64,000 nt of DNA, taken from assembly GCA_964570565.1 (NCBI GenBank), contig CAZMYT010000004.1, forward strand, positions 1-64,000. The letters are read 5' to 3'. Below the pieces are notes generated by a model. That model searched no databases. It was not told where the DNA came from and worked only from the letters and a program-made list of their open reading frames with translations. Origin of the DNA: W0P28-013 sp964570565. GTDB taxonomy: Bacteria > Bacteroidota > Bacteroidia > Bacteroidales > Paludibacteraceae. The translations under genes and the position numbers were made by a program. Shown in pieces: positions 46,431 to 56,274 of the stretch (the first letter of the stretch is position 1; each line of letters starts with the position of its first letter).

Positions 46431-49400
46431 TTACGGTTTAGCTGTGACAGTTACAGTCACTTTACACGTCGCTGTTGCGTAATTTTTCGAATCGGGCGTA
46501 AATATTACATCGAATTCTTGATTTTCACCAATTGGAGGAACCATAGTTGTTTTTTTCCACATAAATGTTCCAGCTACACTAGCACTGCCGCCTGTTAAGT
46601 TTGCTTGTGCGAGTGATTGTCCTTCTACTAAAGCACTAGCTGTAGGTATTGTGTTAATCGTAGTTGGAATAGCGGTGATGTTAATAGGAATTTCAACGTG
46701 ACTACGATCACACAAATCCAGATTAGTTGGAGTAAACGTAGCCGAAAGATTGTAATGACAAACGTCTAATTTTGGATTGCTTGTGTCATCGTAACTCCAA
46801 GTGCCTGATACATTGTGATCTACATAAACCACAATGTCATTTAATCGTTTGCCATATTCTGTTGGTTCTGTGGCAGCGAAGAAGTCGGCTATCGTTTTGC
46901 GAATCACTACTGTATAGGAAACTGTGTCGGATGGCAAATAATTATGGTTGCCCACTTGCCAAGCGGTAATGGTTAACGATTGTCCTAGAGCTGCTGTAGT
47001 AGCCGTTAATTTGAGTTCGTTATTGGCGCCTATCGAGGCGTAGCTTGTACCATCACCTGTGAGGCTGTAACTAATTTTTAATCCCGATGGTACACGTGCG
47101 TCGAGTGTAATGCTATCGAGTATGCCGATGCTGTCGGGCATAGTCCATTCTAAAGTTTGTGGCAATTTGAGTATAATCACTGGAATGAAATCTGAAACAT
47201 CTCCATAAACCGCACTATTTTCAGGGATAAATGTAACGGCACATAATACAGGATTGCCTGCATTTGGTACTTCCAGATAGTTTCTCCATCTAAATGCACC
47301 TTTTATTGTGTCGCCACTCAGGTCTTTTGCACAGCCACCAATTAAAGGTATCAAACCTAGTTTTTGACCGAAATAAATGGTGTCGCCAGCAGTTGGCAGT
47401 GTGAGAACTGGTAATCCTTTAAAAATACGAATGTTTTTTATAATAGGTTCTGCATCGAGGTAATTTTCGTTACCAGCACAAGTGGCGGTAATGGTTACAA
47501 CTGTATCTACTTGTAAAAATACTAATTTATTGTTGGCATCTAATTTTAAAATTGATTCATCTGAAAAGGTGTATGTAATTGGCAAGCTTGATACAGGATT
47601 TACTTTATTCAGTGTATAGGTCTGAGTGGAAGATAGCGAATCGCGCAATGCCCAACTGATGTATTGTGCGCGTTTCTGAACGGTTGTGGAAATAGGTATT
47701 CTAATTTCACCATCTTTGGTATTGCTAACAATAATGGTGTCTTTATCGCTGTCCATTGTTTCAGGCGTGTAGGATAAAAGCAGACTGATGGTTCCATATT
47801 CACCGCAATCGTTTCCTGCAAATGAACTTGGCGATACCGAAAATTCCGCATTGTTACTAGCCATTTTTACATCTACTACGTCTTGTATGTTGGAGTAAGT
47901 GACTTTCACTGTTTTTTTAGTCGTGGTTTCAAATTGGCCTTCAATGGTGACGCTAGTAGGATTACTCTCTATAAAATGCGCACGGGTAACATCTATGTTT
48001 CTGTAATATTTTGATAGTGTTGCCCCAGCTTTTGTCAAAAACCGAATTTTCGTAGCATTTCTGTTTAATGAAATGGGACCATAATTTGAATAATCTGTTC
48101 CGCTAGGATTGGCATCAAAAACGTAGCTTCCAGTCCACGAACCATTTATGTATTGCTCCACTTTAAGATTTCCTAATCCTAACCACGATTTTTTGGCTTG
48201 AAAAGTCAACTTGTCAGGATAGCCATCTAAATTAAATGCTTCACCTGTAGCAATCGTGTTGAGCGAAAACTCATTAACATTATCTAAAGCAAGAGGTTCA
48301 GTTAAGCAACTTGCATTGGGGTCGCGTACACGTAATGTGCGTACGTACGAAGTGGCGGCATAAGTGGCGTCGCCAGCTTGTACGGCTTTAATGGTGGCAG
48401 TTCCTGCTTTAGAAGTTGATATATTGATGGTGTTACCAACAAGTGTTACAACATTATTTGCATTGTCTACCAATTCGTAGGTTATCGGTAATCCGCTCGA
48501 TGAGGTGGCTGTTAATGTGGTTGCCGCATCGCCCCATTTGAAGTTTAAACCTTGTGCCCATGTAATGCGTTGCGTGAGCAAATTGGTTACTTCTATTGTT
48601 AAAGTGGCAGTTACTTCGCTGATAGTGCCTGTACCTGCTTGATGAGCTGTAATGGTGGCTGTGCCTGCTTCTACAGCAATCAGTTTGCCGCCTTCAATTT
48701 TTAGCACATTTTCATCACTCGAGGTGAGTGTGGTGAGTGCCAAACCGCTCGAAGCTTGCACAAACGGACTTTCGTTTGATCCAATGGTGTCGCCGCGCGA
48801 AAGCATAGTGACGTCAGCATCCCACCAAGAGATAGTTTGTGGTAATCCGTCGCCATGTCCGGTGATGGTAACGGTTCCCCAAACTTTATTATCCGTATCC
48901 GATATGGTTACGGTAGCGGTTTTGTCGCCTTTGGTTTGTGGGTGAAAGTCGATAATAATATCTGATTCCGTGCCGTAAGCGCACGTGGAGGATGCTATGG
49001 AGGTTGTACTTAGTGCAAAATCGGTGGTGTTATCGAGTGTAAGGGTGAGTTGTTTGGCATCACTCCATGCCACTGAGAACTTGGTGTCAGTAGAAGAGCT
49101 CTGTACTTCTACATTTCCACAAGATATGTTGTTAGACGACGGTTCTACATAAGTTGCTTGAGTTACTTTTACGTTTTTAAAATATTTTTTTAGTGTTGCC
49201 CCAGTTTCCGTATAAAATTTAATTTTTGTGGCGTTTCTGTCAAGGGTGATTGGACCATAAGATACATAATCAATTCCTGTTTCTATTCCCAAAAATGTTG
49301 ACGTAACTTTACCAGGTTTTTGATCGAAAATAGCAGAACTCCAAGAGCCATTAACATATTGTGCAACTTTCAAATTACCAAAACCTGTTGCATCTCTTTT

Positions 49401-49586
49401 CGCATCAAATGTGAGTTGTCCAGCAGGTCTTCCGTCCAAATTGTAAGTATAATCGCTAATCGTAGAAAAATTTCTCTCTGTAGGATCGTTTAGAACATAA
49501 CATTGCGCTAAGAGACCTTGTAAACTTGCAGCTATTAAACAGAGTGCTAATAAAATTCGCTTATTCATTGTTGTAAATTTAGTCAT
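46431..49586 (-). CDS. Large exported protein with duplicated beta-sandwich module and bacterial Ig-like domains
   Basis: The 1051-residue protein has a signal peptide; the better start is codon 7 (49568), giving MNKRILLALCLIAASLQGLLAQ. An internal duplication is plain: residues about 30-150 and 430-550 share NLDGxPxxLTFxAK, GLGNLKVxQYxNGSW and NRNATKIxF. Between and after them are Ig-like segments of the SGLPITYxLxxxN type, ending in MBG-like repeats. No T9SS sorting domain is visible. It is first in an operon with the giant repeat protein, so the two may form one surface structure. Enzymatic motifs are absent. Confidence 0.75.
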   Translation of the reverse strand: MTKFTTMNKRILLALCLIAASLQGLLAQCYVLNDPTERNFSTISDYTYNLDGRPAGQLTFDAKRDATGFGNLKVAQYVNGSWSSAIFDQKPGKVTSTFLGIETGIDYVSYGPITLDRNATKIKFYTETGATLKKYFKNVKVTQATYVEPSSNNISCGNVEVQSSSTDTKFSVAWSDAKQLTLTLDNTTDFALSTTSIASSTCAYGTESDIIIDFHPQTKGDKTATVTISDTDNKVWGTVTITGHGDGLPQTISWWDADVTMLSRGDTIGSNESPFVQASSGLALTTLTSSDENVLKIEGGKLIAVEAGTATITAHQAGTGTISEVTATLTIEVTNLLTQRITWAQGLNFKWGDAATTLTATSSSGLPITYELVDNANNVVTLVGNTINISTSKAGTATIKAVQAGDATYAATSYVRTLRVRDPNASCLTEPLALDNVNEFSLNTIATGEAFNLDGYPDKLTFQAKKSWLGLGNLKVEQYINGSWTGSYVFDANPSGTDYSNYGPISLNRNATKIRFLTKAGATLSKYYRNIDVTRAHFIESNPTSVTIEGQFETTTKKTVKVTYSNIQDVVDVKMASNNAEFSVSPSSFAGNDCGEYGTISLLLSYTPETMDSDKDTIIVSNTKDGEIRIPISTTVQKRAQYISWALRDSLSSTQTYTLNKVNPVSSLPITYTFSDESILKLDANNKLVFLQVDTVVTITATCAGNENYLDAEPIIKNIRIFKGLPVLTLPTAGDTIYFGQKLGLIPLIGGCAKDLSGDTIKGAFRWRNYLEVPNAGNPVLCAVTFIPENSAVYGDVSDFIPVIILKLPQTLEWTMPDSIGILDSITLDARVPSGLKISYSLTGDGTSYASIGANNELKLTATTAALGQSLTITAWQVGNHNYLPSDTVSYTVVIRKTIADFFAATEPTEYGKRLNDIVVYVDHNVSGTWSYDDTSNPKLDVCHYNLSATFTPTNLDLCDRSHVEIPINITAIPTTINTIPTASALVEGQSLAQANLTGGSASVAGTFMWKKTTMVPPIGENQEFDVIFTPDSKNYATATCKVTVTVTAKP

Positions 49587-50212
49587 AGTGGTTAAAAATG
49601 GTTTTCGGTGAGTGCCGAACTCACGCCAACAAACATGGATAAAGGATTAAAAAATGATACAGCCGATTGTCTTTAGTCTCAGTCGTAAATATTGACATGA
49701 AATTTTTAGATAATTCGTTGATAATTTGTGTTATACATCGATTCATAAACATCCGTGGTGTATCTTCTATAATCGTGCAAAGTTACCAAATTATTTGTTT
49801 GTATTATTTGTATGGATTGGCTGTTAGTTCATTTATTTATAACTATTTGTTAATCAGTATTTAATAAACGTTAAAACTGTTAATAAATGCAAAATAAGTA
49901 GTCATAAATAAGTCTTTTTTGACACTTTTTGGTGCACATTTTTACTTTTTTTAATCATATTTTTTAGTCGTGTATAATAAGGTGTATTTTGGGGTAAATT
50001 GAGACTATTTTTGTTTGTAATAGCTGCCGCACTAGTTCGATATGGCGTGCCGACTTGTTGGTGCTGTGTGTTATTTTACATTTTACACTCATTATTTTGA
50101 TAATGAGTGAGTTGAACTATTTTCTAAAAATTGTTTGTGAGCGTCTGAAAAAATGTGTATTTTAGCACAGTTATTTGAAATAAAATAATCAATTATAACT
50201 CAATCTCTTGGC
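49587..50212. other. Intergenic region upstream of the surface-protein operon and manC
   Basis: The 626 bases are very AT-rich and hold divergent regulatory space for the operon at 49586 and for manC. One minus-strand -7 match is at 49778-49785. I found no convincing gene; a 65-codon frame near 49667 has no ribosome site or coding character. An inverted pair around 50088-50113 (ACTCATTATT then AATAATGAGT-like) could be an operator. Confidence 0.4.
49778..49785 (-). promoter_or_regulatory. Candidate -7 element for the surface-protein operon
   Basis: The minus strand reads TAACTTTG (TAnnTTTG). The leader to the start would be about 190-210 bases, longer than elsewhere in the window, so regulation in the leader is possible. 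Confidence 0.4.
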
Positions 50213-51286
50213 ATGAAAAACAACTATTGCATTATTATGGCGGGTGGCGTTGGAAGCCGTTTTTGGCCCTTTAGTCGCACCAATAAGCCTAAACAATTTT
50301 TAGATTTCTTGGGCACAGGTCGTTCGTTATTGCAGATGACGTTCGAGCGCTTTCGTGGCCTTATTCCTACCGAAAATATTTACATTGTATCCAATCAAGC
50401 CTACCGCGACTTGATTTTGGAGCAGTTGCCCGAATTGAAACCTGAACAAGTTTTGTTAGAGCCTTTACGTCGTAATACCGCGCCATGTATTGCTTATGCA
50501 GTGCATAAAATCAAAGCGCGTACCGATAAAGCCACCATTTTGGTGGTGCCTTCCGATCACCTCATTACTAACGAAGATGTGTATGTGCGTGTATTGCGCG
50601 AAGGATTGACATTTGCTCAAAACAACAATGCGTTATTAACGTTGGGCATGAAACCTACGCGACCAGAAACGGGTTACGGTTACATTCAAATTGATGAAGG
50701 CGGTGGTTTGTTGCGCAAAGTGAAAACATTTACCGAAAAACCAAATCTCGAAATGGCAAAAATCTTTGTATCGAGTGGTGAATTTTACTGGAATTCGGGT
50801 ATGTTTTTATGGAATTTGGATGCTATTTTGGAAGCGTTCAATACCTATTTGCCCGAAGTGGCTGAAAAATTTGCAGCAGGTGCTGCTTTTTACAATACCG
50901 ACGAAGAGCAAGCTTTTGTGAATAAAGTTTATTCCTTATGTCCTAATATTTCCATTGACTACGGTATCATGGAAAAAGCCAAAAATGTGTATGTAATGAT
51001 GGCCGATTTTGGTTGGTCCGATTTAGGAACGTGGAGCTCATTATACGAATTGGCCGATAAAGATGAGGTTGGAAATGCCACCTTACATGGTGAATCTCAA
51101 TTATATAATTGTCAGAATAATTTGATCGTATTACCTTCTGGAAAAGTGGCGGTTGTGCAAGATTTAGATAATTATTTAATAGCCGAAGAGGGCAATGTGT
51201 TGCTCATTTGTAAGAAAGATGAAGAACACAAATTGCGTCAATATTTTAACGATGTCGAGGCTCGTTTAGGCAAGGATTTTGTGTAA
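50213..51286 (+). CDS. manC: Mannose-1-phosphate guanylyltransferase
   Basis: The 357-residue enzyme makes GDP-mannose for surface glycans. The signature GGVGSRFWPFSRTNKPKQFL (12-31) is that of GMP enzymes, with VPSDHLIT, GYGYIQIDEGG, FTEKPNLEMA and NSGMFLWNLDAILEAF further on. It lacks the C-terminal phosphomannose isomerase domain, so it is the single-domain type. It leads manC, a small membrane protein gene (26-base gap) and mutL (19-base gap), probably one transcript. Confidence 0.93.
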   Translation: MKNNYCIIMAGGVGSRFWPFSRTNKPKQFLDFLGTGRSLLQMTFERFRGLIPTENIYIVSNQAYRDLILEQLPELKPEQVLLEPLRRNTAPCIAYAVHKIKARTDKATILVVPSDHLITNEDVYVRVLREGLTFAQNNNALLTLGMKPTRPETGYGYIQIDEGGGLLRKVKTFTEKPNLEMAKIFVSSGEFYWNSGMFLWNLDAILEAFNTYLPEVAEKFAAGAAFYNTDEEQAFVNKVYSLCPNISIDYGIMEKAKNVYVMMADFGWSDLGTWSSLYELADKDEVGNATLHGESQLYNCQNNLIVLPSGKVAVVQDLDNYLIAEEGNVLLICKKDEEHKLRQYFNDVEARLGKDFV

Positions 51287-51312
51287 AAAAACGGTTTTAA
51301 ATTCATACGATT

Positions 51313-51636
51313 ATGTTTAAATTTACGTTTGTAAAAACGCCCAAACCACGTGCGTTTTATCATCGTCCCATTTATTGGAATCCTGAAGAAGAGGAGCGTA
51401 AAGAACGCTTAGAGCGTGTACGCAAAGATTTGGGAGAACGTGATGAAAATGAACCCTATAAGGCTAGCATTAAACGTGGTTCATTTCGTCGTGGTCGTTG
51501 GGAACAACCTGATGAAACGCCTGATATGCACACCGAACGTCGTCGTTCCAATGTGCGTTTGTTTGTTATTGTTTTGGTATTATTAGCATTGGCTGCTGTG
51601 CTTTATTTCACCAGCAGTGCCTATTTGAGTTTGTGA
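51313..51636 (+). CDS. Small basic protein with C-terminal transmembrane helix
   Basis: This 107-residue protein has a highly charged Arg/Glu-rich N-terminal half (EEERKERLERVRKDLG) and a single C-terminal helix (about 80-102: LFVIVLVLLALAAVLYF). It is probably tail-anchored with a cytoplasmic N-terminus. I recognise no named family. It sits between manC and mutL with short gaps, an order I recall in some Bacteroidales, so it is probably a real conserved gene. Confidence 0.7.
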   Translation: MFKFTFVKTPKPRAFYHRPIYWNPEEEERKERLERVRKDLGERDENEPYKASIKRGSFRRGRWEQPDETPDMHTERRRSNVRLFVIVLVLLALAAVLYFTSSAYLSL

Positions 51637-51655
51637 TTTAGTTTTAGATTTTTTT

Positions 51656-53461
51656 ATGAGCGACATTATCCATTTATTACCCGATGCAGTAGCCAACCAA
51701 ATAGCGGCTGGTGAGGTTATTCAACGTCCTGCTTCTGTGGTCAAGGAATTGATGGAAAATGCCATCGATGCTGGCGCCACAAAGATTCAAGTGGTGATAA
51801 AGGACGCTGGACGTACTACTATTCAGGTGATTGATAATGGCAAAGGCATGTCCGAAACGGATGCGCGGATGTCGTTTGAACGCCACGCTACCTCTAAAAT
51901 TCAACAAGCAAACGATCTGTTTTCACTCCGAACCATGGGATTTCGTGGTGAAGCTTTGGCTTCAATTGCTGCTGTGGCTGGCGTAGAGTTGCGTACACGA
52001 ACAGCCGATAAAGAGTATGGTACACTCATCGAAATAGCCGCCTCCACGGTGGTGAAGCAAGAACCTATTTCGTGCGATTCGGGAACGTCGTTTTTGGTTA
52101 AAAATCTATTTTACAATGTACCAGCCAGACGTAAATTTTTGAAATCGGATGATGCAGAAATGCGTCATATCATTCAAGAATTTCAACGTATTACGTTGGT
52201 TTATCCCGATATTCATTTTGAATTGTTCAATGGTTCCGATTGTGTATATGAATTGCCCGTTTCCAATATCCGTCAACGGATTACTGGGGTTTTTGGCAAA
52301 AAGATGCGCAATATCAGTCAACAATTGGTGCAAATTGAAGCCAAAACGGCTTTGGGAAATATCTCAGGTTTTGTGGGCAAACCTGAATTTGCGACTAAAA
52401 CAAATTACCAATATTTCTTTGTGAATGGGCGTTATATGCGCCATCCGTATTTTCATAAAGCGGTGATGCAGGCGTACGAACGTATGTTGCAACCCGATAC
52501 CAATCCGTCGTATTTCATCTTTTTTGATATGAATCCATCCGAAATTGATGTGAACATTCATCCTACAAAAACGGAGATTAAATTTGAAAATGAACGCGAT
52601 TTGTGGAGCATTTTGATGATTTGTGTGAAAGAGGCGTTGGGTAAATTTAATGTCGCGCCATCTATTGATTTTGATACCGAAGGATTGATTGATATGCCGC
52701 CCATATTGCCACATCAACAAGGACCGATTGAACCGCCTAAAGTACAATTTAATCCTAACTACAATCCCTTTAAAACCGAGTCAGCCCCTACGTATTCAAA
52801 ACCGACTAACACGCCTTGGGAGACGTTGTATACCAATCGAGCCGAACGTGAACAGTCCGTTGAGATTCCGCAAAATCAGCCATTGTTTGATGAGTCAGTT
52901 CGTGCCGATGTATTTCCATACAAAAATCGTTACCTGCTCACCACCGTGAAATCGGGTTTGATGGTGGTCGATCGCCAACGAGCGATGGAACGCATTATGT
53001 TTGAGCGTGTTTTGCAACAATTGGAATTACAACAATGTGTTTCGCAGCAAACGTTGTTCCCCGAAGTGTTGGAATTAACGCCCGATGAGCAACTGCTTTT
53101 CAAAGAGTTATTGCCCGATTTACGCGCATTAGGTTTTGATATCGAACCATTTGGAAAACAGGCTTATTCTATCAATGGTGTGCCTGCGTTGTTGACTGAA
53201 GAATCGGATATTTTGGGCGTTTTACATGCTATGTTATCATGCGTGAGCGATAAAAATAGACGTATTCATACCGAATTATATGAATCATTAGCATACGAAG
53301 TCGCCAAATCGTCGGCTCGCAATCAGCAAAAAACGATGGCTGTGGAAGAGATGAATCATTTGATTGACAGTCTTTTTGCCTGTCAAAATCCGAATGTAAC
53401 TCCCGATGGTAAAGTGATTGTTACCATCATTAGCGATGATGAATTGGATAAGCGATTTTAA
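51656..53461 (+). CDS. mutL: DNA mismatch repair protein MutL
   Basis: The 601-residue protein has an N-terminal GHKL ATPase: ENAIDAGATKIQV, DNGKGM and GFRGEALASIAAV. The transducer domain carries NGRYMRHPYFHKAV and VDVNIHPTKTEIKF. A variable Pro-rich linker (about 345-405) leads to a C-terminal dimerisation domain. In that domain I do not see the DQHAxxER endonuclease motif (the matching place reads VDRQRAMERIMFE), so nuclease activity is uncertain. It acts with MutS, which is not in the window. Confidence 0.95.
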   Translation: MSDIIHLLPDAVANQIAAGEVIQRPASVVKELMENAIDAGATKIQVVIKDAGRTTIQVIDNGKGMSETDARMSFERHATSKIQQANDLFSLRTMGFRGEALASIAAVAGVELRTRTADKEYGTLIEIAASTVVKQEPISCDSGTSFLVKNLFYNVPARRKFLKSDDAEMRHIIQEFQRITLVYPDIHFELFNGSDCVYELPVSNIRQRITGVFGKKMRNISQQLVQIEAKTALGNISGFVGKPEFATKTNYQYFFVNGRYMRHPYFHKAVMQAYERMLQPDTNPSYFIFFDMNPSEIDVNIHPTKTEIKFENERDLWSILMICVKEALGKFNVAPSIDFDTEGLIDMPPILPHQQGPIEPPKVQFNPNYNPFKTESAPTYSKPTNTPWETLYTNRAEREQSVEIPQNQPLFDESVRADVFPYKNRYLLTTVKSGLMVVDRQRAMERIMFERVLQQLELQQCVSQQTLFPEVLELTPDEQLLFKELLPDLRALGFDIEPFGKQAYSINGVPALLTEESDILGVLHAMLSCVSDKNRRIHTELYESLAYEVAKSSARNQQKTMAVEEMNHLIDSLFACQNPNVTPDGKVIVTIISDDELDKRF

Positions 53462-53511
53462 TGATTTTGTTTATCTGATTGATTCATAGTGCATACTTCA
53501 AAAAAAATCAC

Positions 53512-53519
53512 TACCTTTG
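53512..53519 (+). promoter_or_regulatory. -7 promoter element for the DEAD-box helicase gene
   Basis: TACCTTTG matches TAnnTTTG. The start codon is 148 bases downstream, so the transcript has a long leader. Confidence 0.6.
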
Positions 53520-53667
53520 CACCCTTATTTTTAACAAGACGTTCCGACGTATTTTCTTGATCAAATTCTTGGGTTTGAGACCCTTTCTTCTCTGTGGGAT
53601 TTACACGCCTTAGTGCGATTGGAAGAATTTTCGAGCTGATACTTAGCGACGTGTAAATTATTTTTTT
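53520..53667 (+). other. Long structured 5' leader of the DEAD-box helicase
   Basis: The leader holds a small hairpin ACGT-TCCG-ACGT near 53540 and a wider pairing of TTTACACG (53600-53607) with CGTGTAAA (53650-53657) just before the start region. Long structured leaders on cold-shock DEAD-box helicase genes are known in other bacteria, where they control translation or stability. That role is inferred here. Confidence 0.45.
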
Positions 53668-55512
53668 ATGACAAAATTTGAAGATTTAGGTCTCCGTCCG
53701 GAGATTCTAACAGCCATAGCTGAACTCGGCTATGAAAATCCTATGCCCGTACAGGAGCAGGTTATTCCGTTTATGCTTGAGCAATCGGGCGATTTAGTAG
53801 CTTTGGCACAAACTGGCACCGGTAAAACGGCAGCGTTTGGTTTGCCTTTGTTGACTCTTATTGCTCCAGAAGAAAAGAAAATTCAAGCGTTGGTGCTTTC
53901 ACCAACGCGCGAATTGTGTATTCAAATTGCTAAAGATTTGAAAAATTATTCGCGTCTTCAAAAAGGTGTGAAAGTAGTGCCCGTATATGGTGGCGAAAAT
54001 ATTGTAACACAATTGCGTCAATTGGATTTAGCACCACAAATTTTGGTAGCTACACCAGGACGATTGATTGACCTTATTGAACGCGGCAAAGTGAAATTGG
54101 CCGATGTGCGCTATTTGGTACTCGATGAAGCGGACGAAATGTTGAACATGGGTTTTCAAGAAGATATTGAAAAGATTCTTCAAGAAACACCAGCTGAACG
54201 TCGTACGTTATTATTCTCGGCTACTATGCCAGCTGAAATTGCTCGTATTTCGAAAAAATACATGCACGATTCTACTGAAATTTCAGTAGGTACACGTAAT
54301 GCTGGTGCCGAAAATGTGGATCACGTTTATTATATGGTACAAGCGCGTCAACGTTATTTAGCGTTGAAACGTATTGTCGATATGAATCCTGATATTTATG
54401 GTATTGTTTTTTGTCGTACGCGTCAGGAAACTAAAGAAGTAGCCGAAAAATTGATGGGCGACGGTTATAATGCCGATGCGTTACATGGCGATTTGAGCCA
54501 AGCTCAACGCGATACCGTGATGAGTAAATTTCGTTTACGTCATTTGCAACTCTTAGTAGCTACCGATGTGGCGGCTCGTGGGTTGGATGTGAGCGATTTA
54601 ACACACGTTATCAATTACAATTTGCCTGATGATGTGGAAATTTATACGCACCGCAGCGGTCGTACAGGTCGTGCCAATAAATCAGGTGTTTCGGTGTCAA
54701 TCATCCACTCGCGTGAACGCAATCGTATTCGCGATATCGAACGCATCATAAAAAAATCGTTCCGTCAGGAAACTATTCCTAATGGTATTGATATTTGTAA
54801 ACGTCAGTTATTCCATTTGATTGAACGTATGGAAACCGTGGATGTAAATTCGGATGAAATAGATCCATTTATGCCACACGTATTATCCAAATTGGAATAT
54901 TTATCGAAAGATGAGATTATTCGTCGTTTTGTGTCGTTGGAATTTAATCGTTTCCTTGATTATTATAAAAACGCTGAAGATTTGAATTTGCCAGAACATG
55001 CTACGCGTAGTGGTGATCGTCGCGAAGGTCGTTCTGATCGCTCTGATCGTCCCGAAAGAGCTGGTCGTGGCGAGCGTCGTCGTGATGGTGGTTCAAAACG
55101 CGGTCAACGTGTGCGTTTGAAATTGAATATAGGTACGCGTGAAAACGCAAATGTCCGTTCCGTGTTGAGTTCTATCAATGAGGTTACCAATGACAAGTCG
55201 ATCAGCATTGGCGATATTGAAATCACCCAAAAATTCACCTTTTTTGATGTGTTTGCTGATCAAGCAGATAAAGTGTTGAGCGCTTTTTCAAACCATGGTG
55301 GTCCACTCGAAGTGGGTATTGTCGAAAATCGTGACCGTGATGACAAACGTCCATTCCGTGCGGATAAAAAACAAGGTGACCGTCGTGATAGCCGTCGTGG
55401 AAGCGATCGCCCGTATGGACGAAGCAACGAGCGTCCAGCTCGTCGCCGTGATGATGGTGGTAGTGGCAGTGCTTCAAATAGCGAAAAACCTTGGCGCAAA
55501 AAACGTTATTAA
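53668..55512 (+). CDS. DEAD-box RNA helicase with DbpA-like RNA-binding domain
   Basis: The 614-residue helicase has the Q motif (FEDLGLRPEI), Walker A AQTGTGKT (47-54), PTREL, DEAD (153-156), SAT and HRSGRTGR. The C-terminal part has an Arg/Asp/Gly-rich linker (about 450-480) and a DbpA-type RNA-binding fold (VRLKLNIGTRENANVRSVLS to FDVFADQADKVLSAF), then a basic RGG-like tail. This is the CsdA/DeaD type, which remodels rRNA and mRNA in ribosome assembly and cold adaptation. It has its own promoter and long leader. Confidence 0.94.
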   Translation: MTKFEDLGLRPEILTAIAELGYENPMPVQEQVIPFMLEQSGDLVALAQTGTGKTAAFGLPLLTLIAPEEKKIQALVLSPTRELCIQIAKDLKNYSRLQKGVKVVPVYGGENIVTQLRQLDLAPQILVATPGRLIDLIERGKVKLADVRYLVLDEADEMLNMGFQEDIEKILQETPAERRTLLFSATMPAEIARISKKYMHDSTEISVGTRNAGAENVDHVYYMVQARQRYLALKRIVDMNPDIYGIVFCRTRQETKEVAEKLMGDGYNADALHGDLSQAQRDTVMSKFRLRHLQLLVATDVAARGLDVSDLTHVINYNLPDDVEIYTHRSGRTGRANKSGVSVSIIHSRERNRIRDIERIIKKSFRQETIPNGIDICKRQLFHLIERMETVDVNSDEIDPFMPHVLSKLEYLSKDEIIRRFVSLEFNRFLDYYKNAEDLNLPEHATRSGDRREGRSDRSDRPERAGRGERRRDGGSKRGQRVRLKLNIGTRENANVRSVLSSINEVTNDKSISIGDIEITQKFTFFDVFADQADKVLSAFSNHGGPLEVGIVENRDRDDKRPFRADKKQGDRRDSRRGSDRPYGRSNERPARRRDDGGSGSASNSEKPWRKKRY

Positions 55513-55531
55513 TTTTCGCAGTTCCGTCGAT

Positions 55532-55574
55532 TATAAAAAATCCCCATCCTATTTTTAGGATGGGGATTTTTTAT
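55532..55574. terminator. Bidirectional terminator after the helicase gene
   Basis: A perfect stem of about 18 bp (arms containing ATCCCCATCCTA's complement pair) with a 4-base T loop has A and T runs on both flanks. It serves the helicase (plus) and the lipoprotein gene ending at 55588 (minus). Confidence 0.85.
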
Positions 55575-55587
55575 GATAGTATGGTGC

Positions 55588-56274
55588 TTAATTCGTTACT
55601 CGTTCAAATACGATACTATTCTTGAGCGTGTATTTTATCAAACCGATGCCTTTGGCATAGTACAAATCGGTGCATTGGTTTGGTTTTATCACACCAATTG
55701 GATCTTTGAGATAACAATGCAAAACTTCGTTGTAGGTCTGATTTTGCACAGTAAGGGAATTTAGTTTATCTACGTTTACTAATACTTTAGTGGTCGTATT
55801 CTCTTCGGTTTGAGTCCATTCTACATTGTTTTCATCGCATCCAAAATAGGTAACCTCGCGGGACTTTAGTGTGCAATGTATGGAAATTCCCGTTAAATAT
55901 AGATGTATGTCATCGTCGTTGTTATTGGTGTATGAAGCATACAAATACATCGAAAATGACGTGCCATAATTCGATACAGAGGTGGAATAGTAATTTTCGC
56001 GATACGATTTTCGAGTGGGAATAAACAGAAATCCCGACATACCTTCACTGAAATCGTGACTGGTGCGTACGCCTGTGAAATTGTAGGTAATGCCGTTATT
56101 ATCAACCATGGCATAAGGTACGCCCACGAGTGAATCGTTTACGAGCCACGCTTTATTTTCGGGTTTTACGTAGTAATATTTGGTAGACAACGCAAAATCG
56201 TCGCCACATGCCACTAAACCCAGTAATGGCACTAGCCAAAGCAGTCTAAGGATATATCGCATAATTTTCGCCAT
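55588..56274 (-). CDS. Lipoprotein, unknown function
   Basis: The 228-residue lipoprotein has its lipobox at LVACGDD. The Met at codon 5 (56262, MRYILRLLWLV) is the better start. The mature part is beta-rich, with Tyr and Asn. Its C-terminal DLYYAKGIGLIKYTLKNS resembles the DSLYYNKQHGLLKLFMHN of the gene upstream, so the two are probably distant relatives. Its 5' end overlaps that gene by 29 bases, which suggests coupling. No family is recognised. Confidence 0.65.
   Translation of the reverse strand: MAKIMRYILRLLWLVPLLGLVACGDDFALSTKYYYVKPENKAWLVNDSLVGVPYAMVDNNGITYNFTGVRTSHDFSEGMSGFLFIPTRKSYRENYYSTSVSNYGTSFSMYLYASYTNNNDDDIHLYLTGISIHCTLKSREVTYFGCDENNVEWTQTEENTTTKVLVNVDKLNSLTVQNQTYNEVLHCYLKDPIGVIKPNQCTDLYYAKGIGLIKYTLKNSIVFERVTN

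Noticed and set aside
49667..49864. 65-codon frame in the intergenic region left of manC
   Set aside because: No ribosome site, no homologue I recognise, and an AT-rich composition that yields chance hydrophobic frames.
52364..52747. 127-codon frame antisense to mutL
   Set aside because: It is a shadow of mutL, with biased composition and no motifs.
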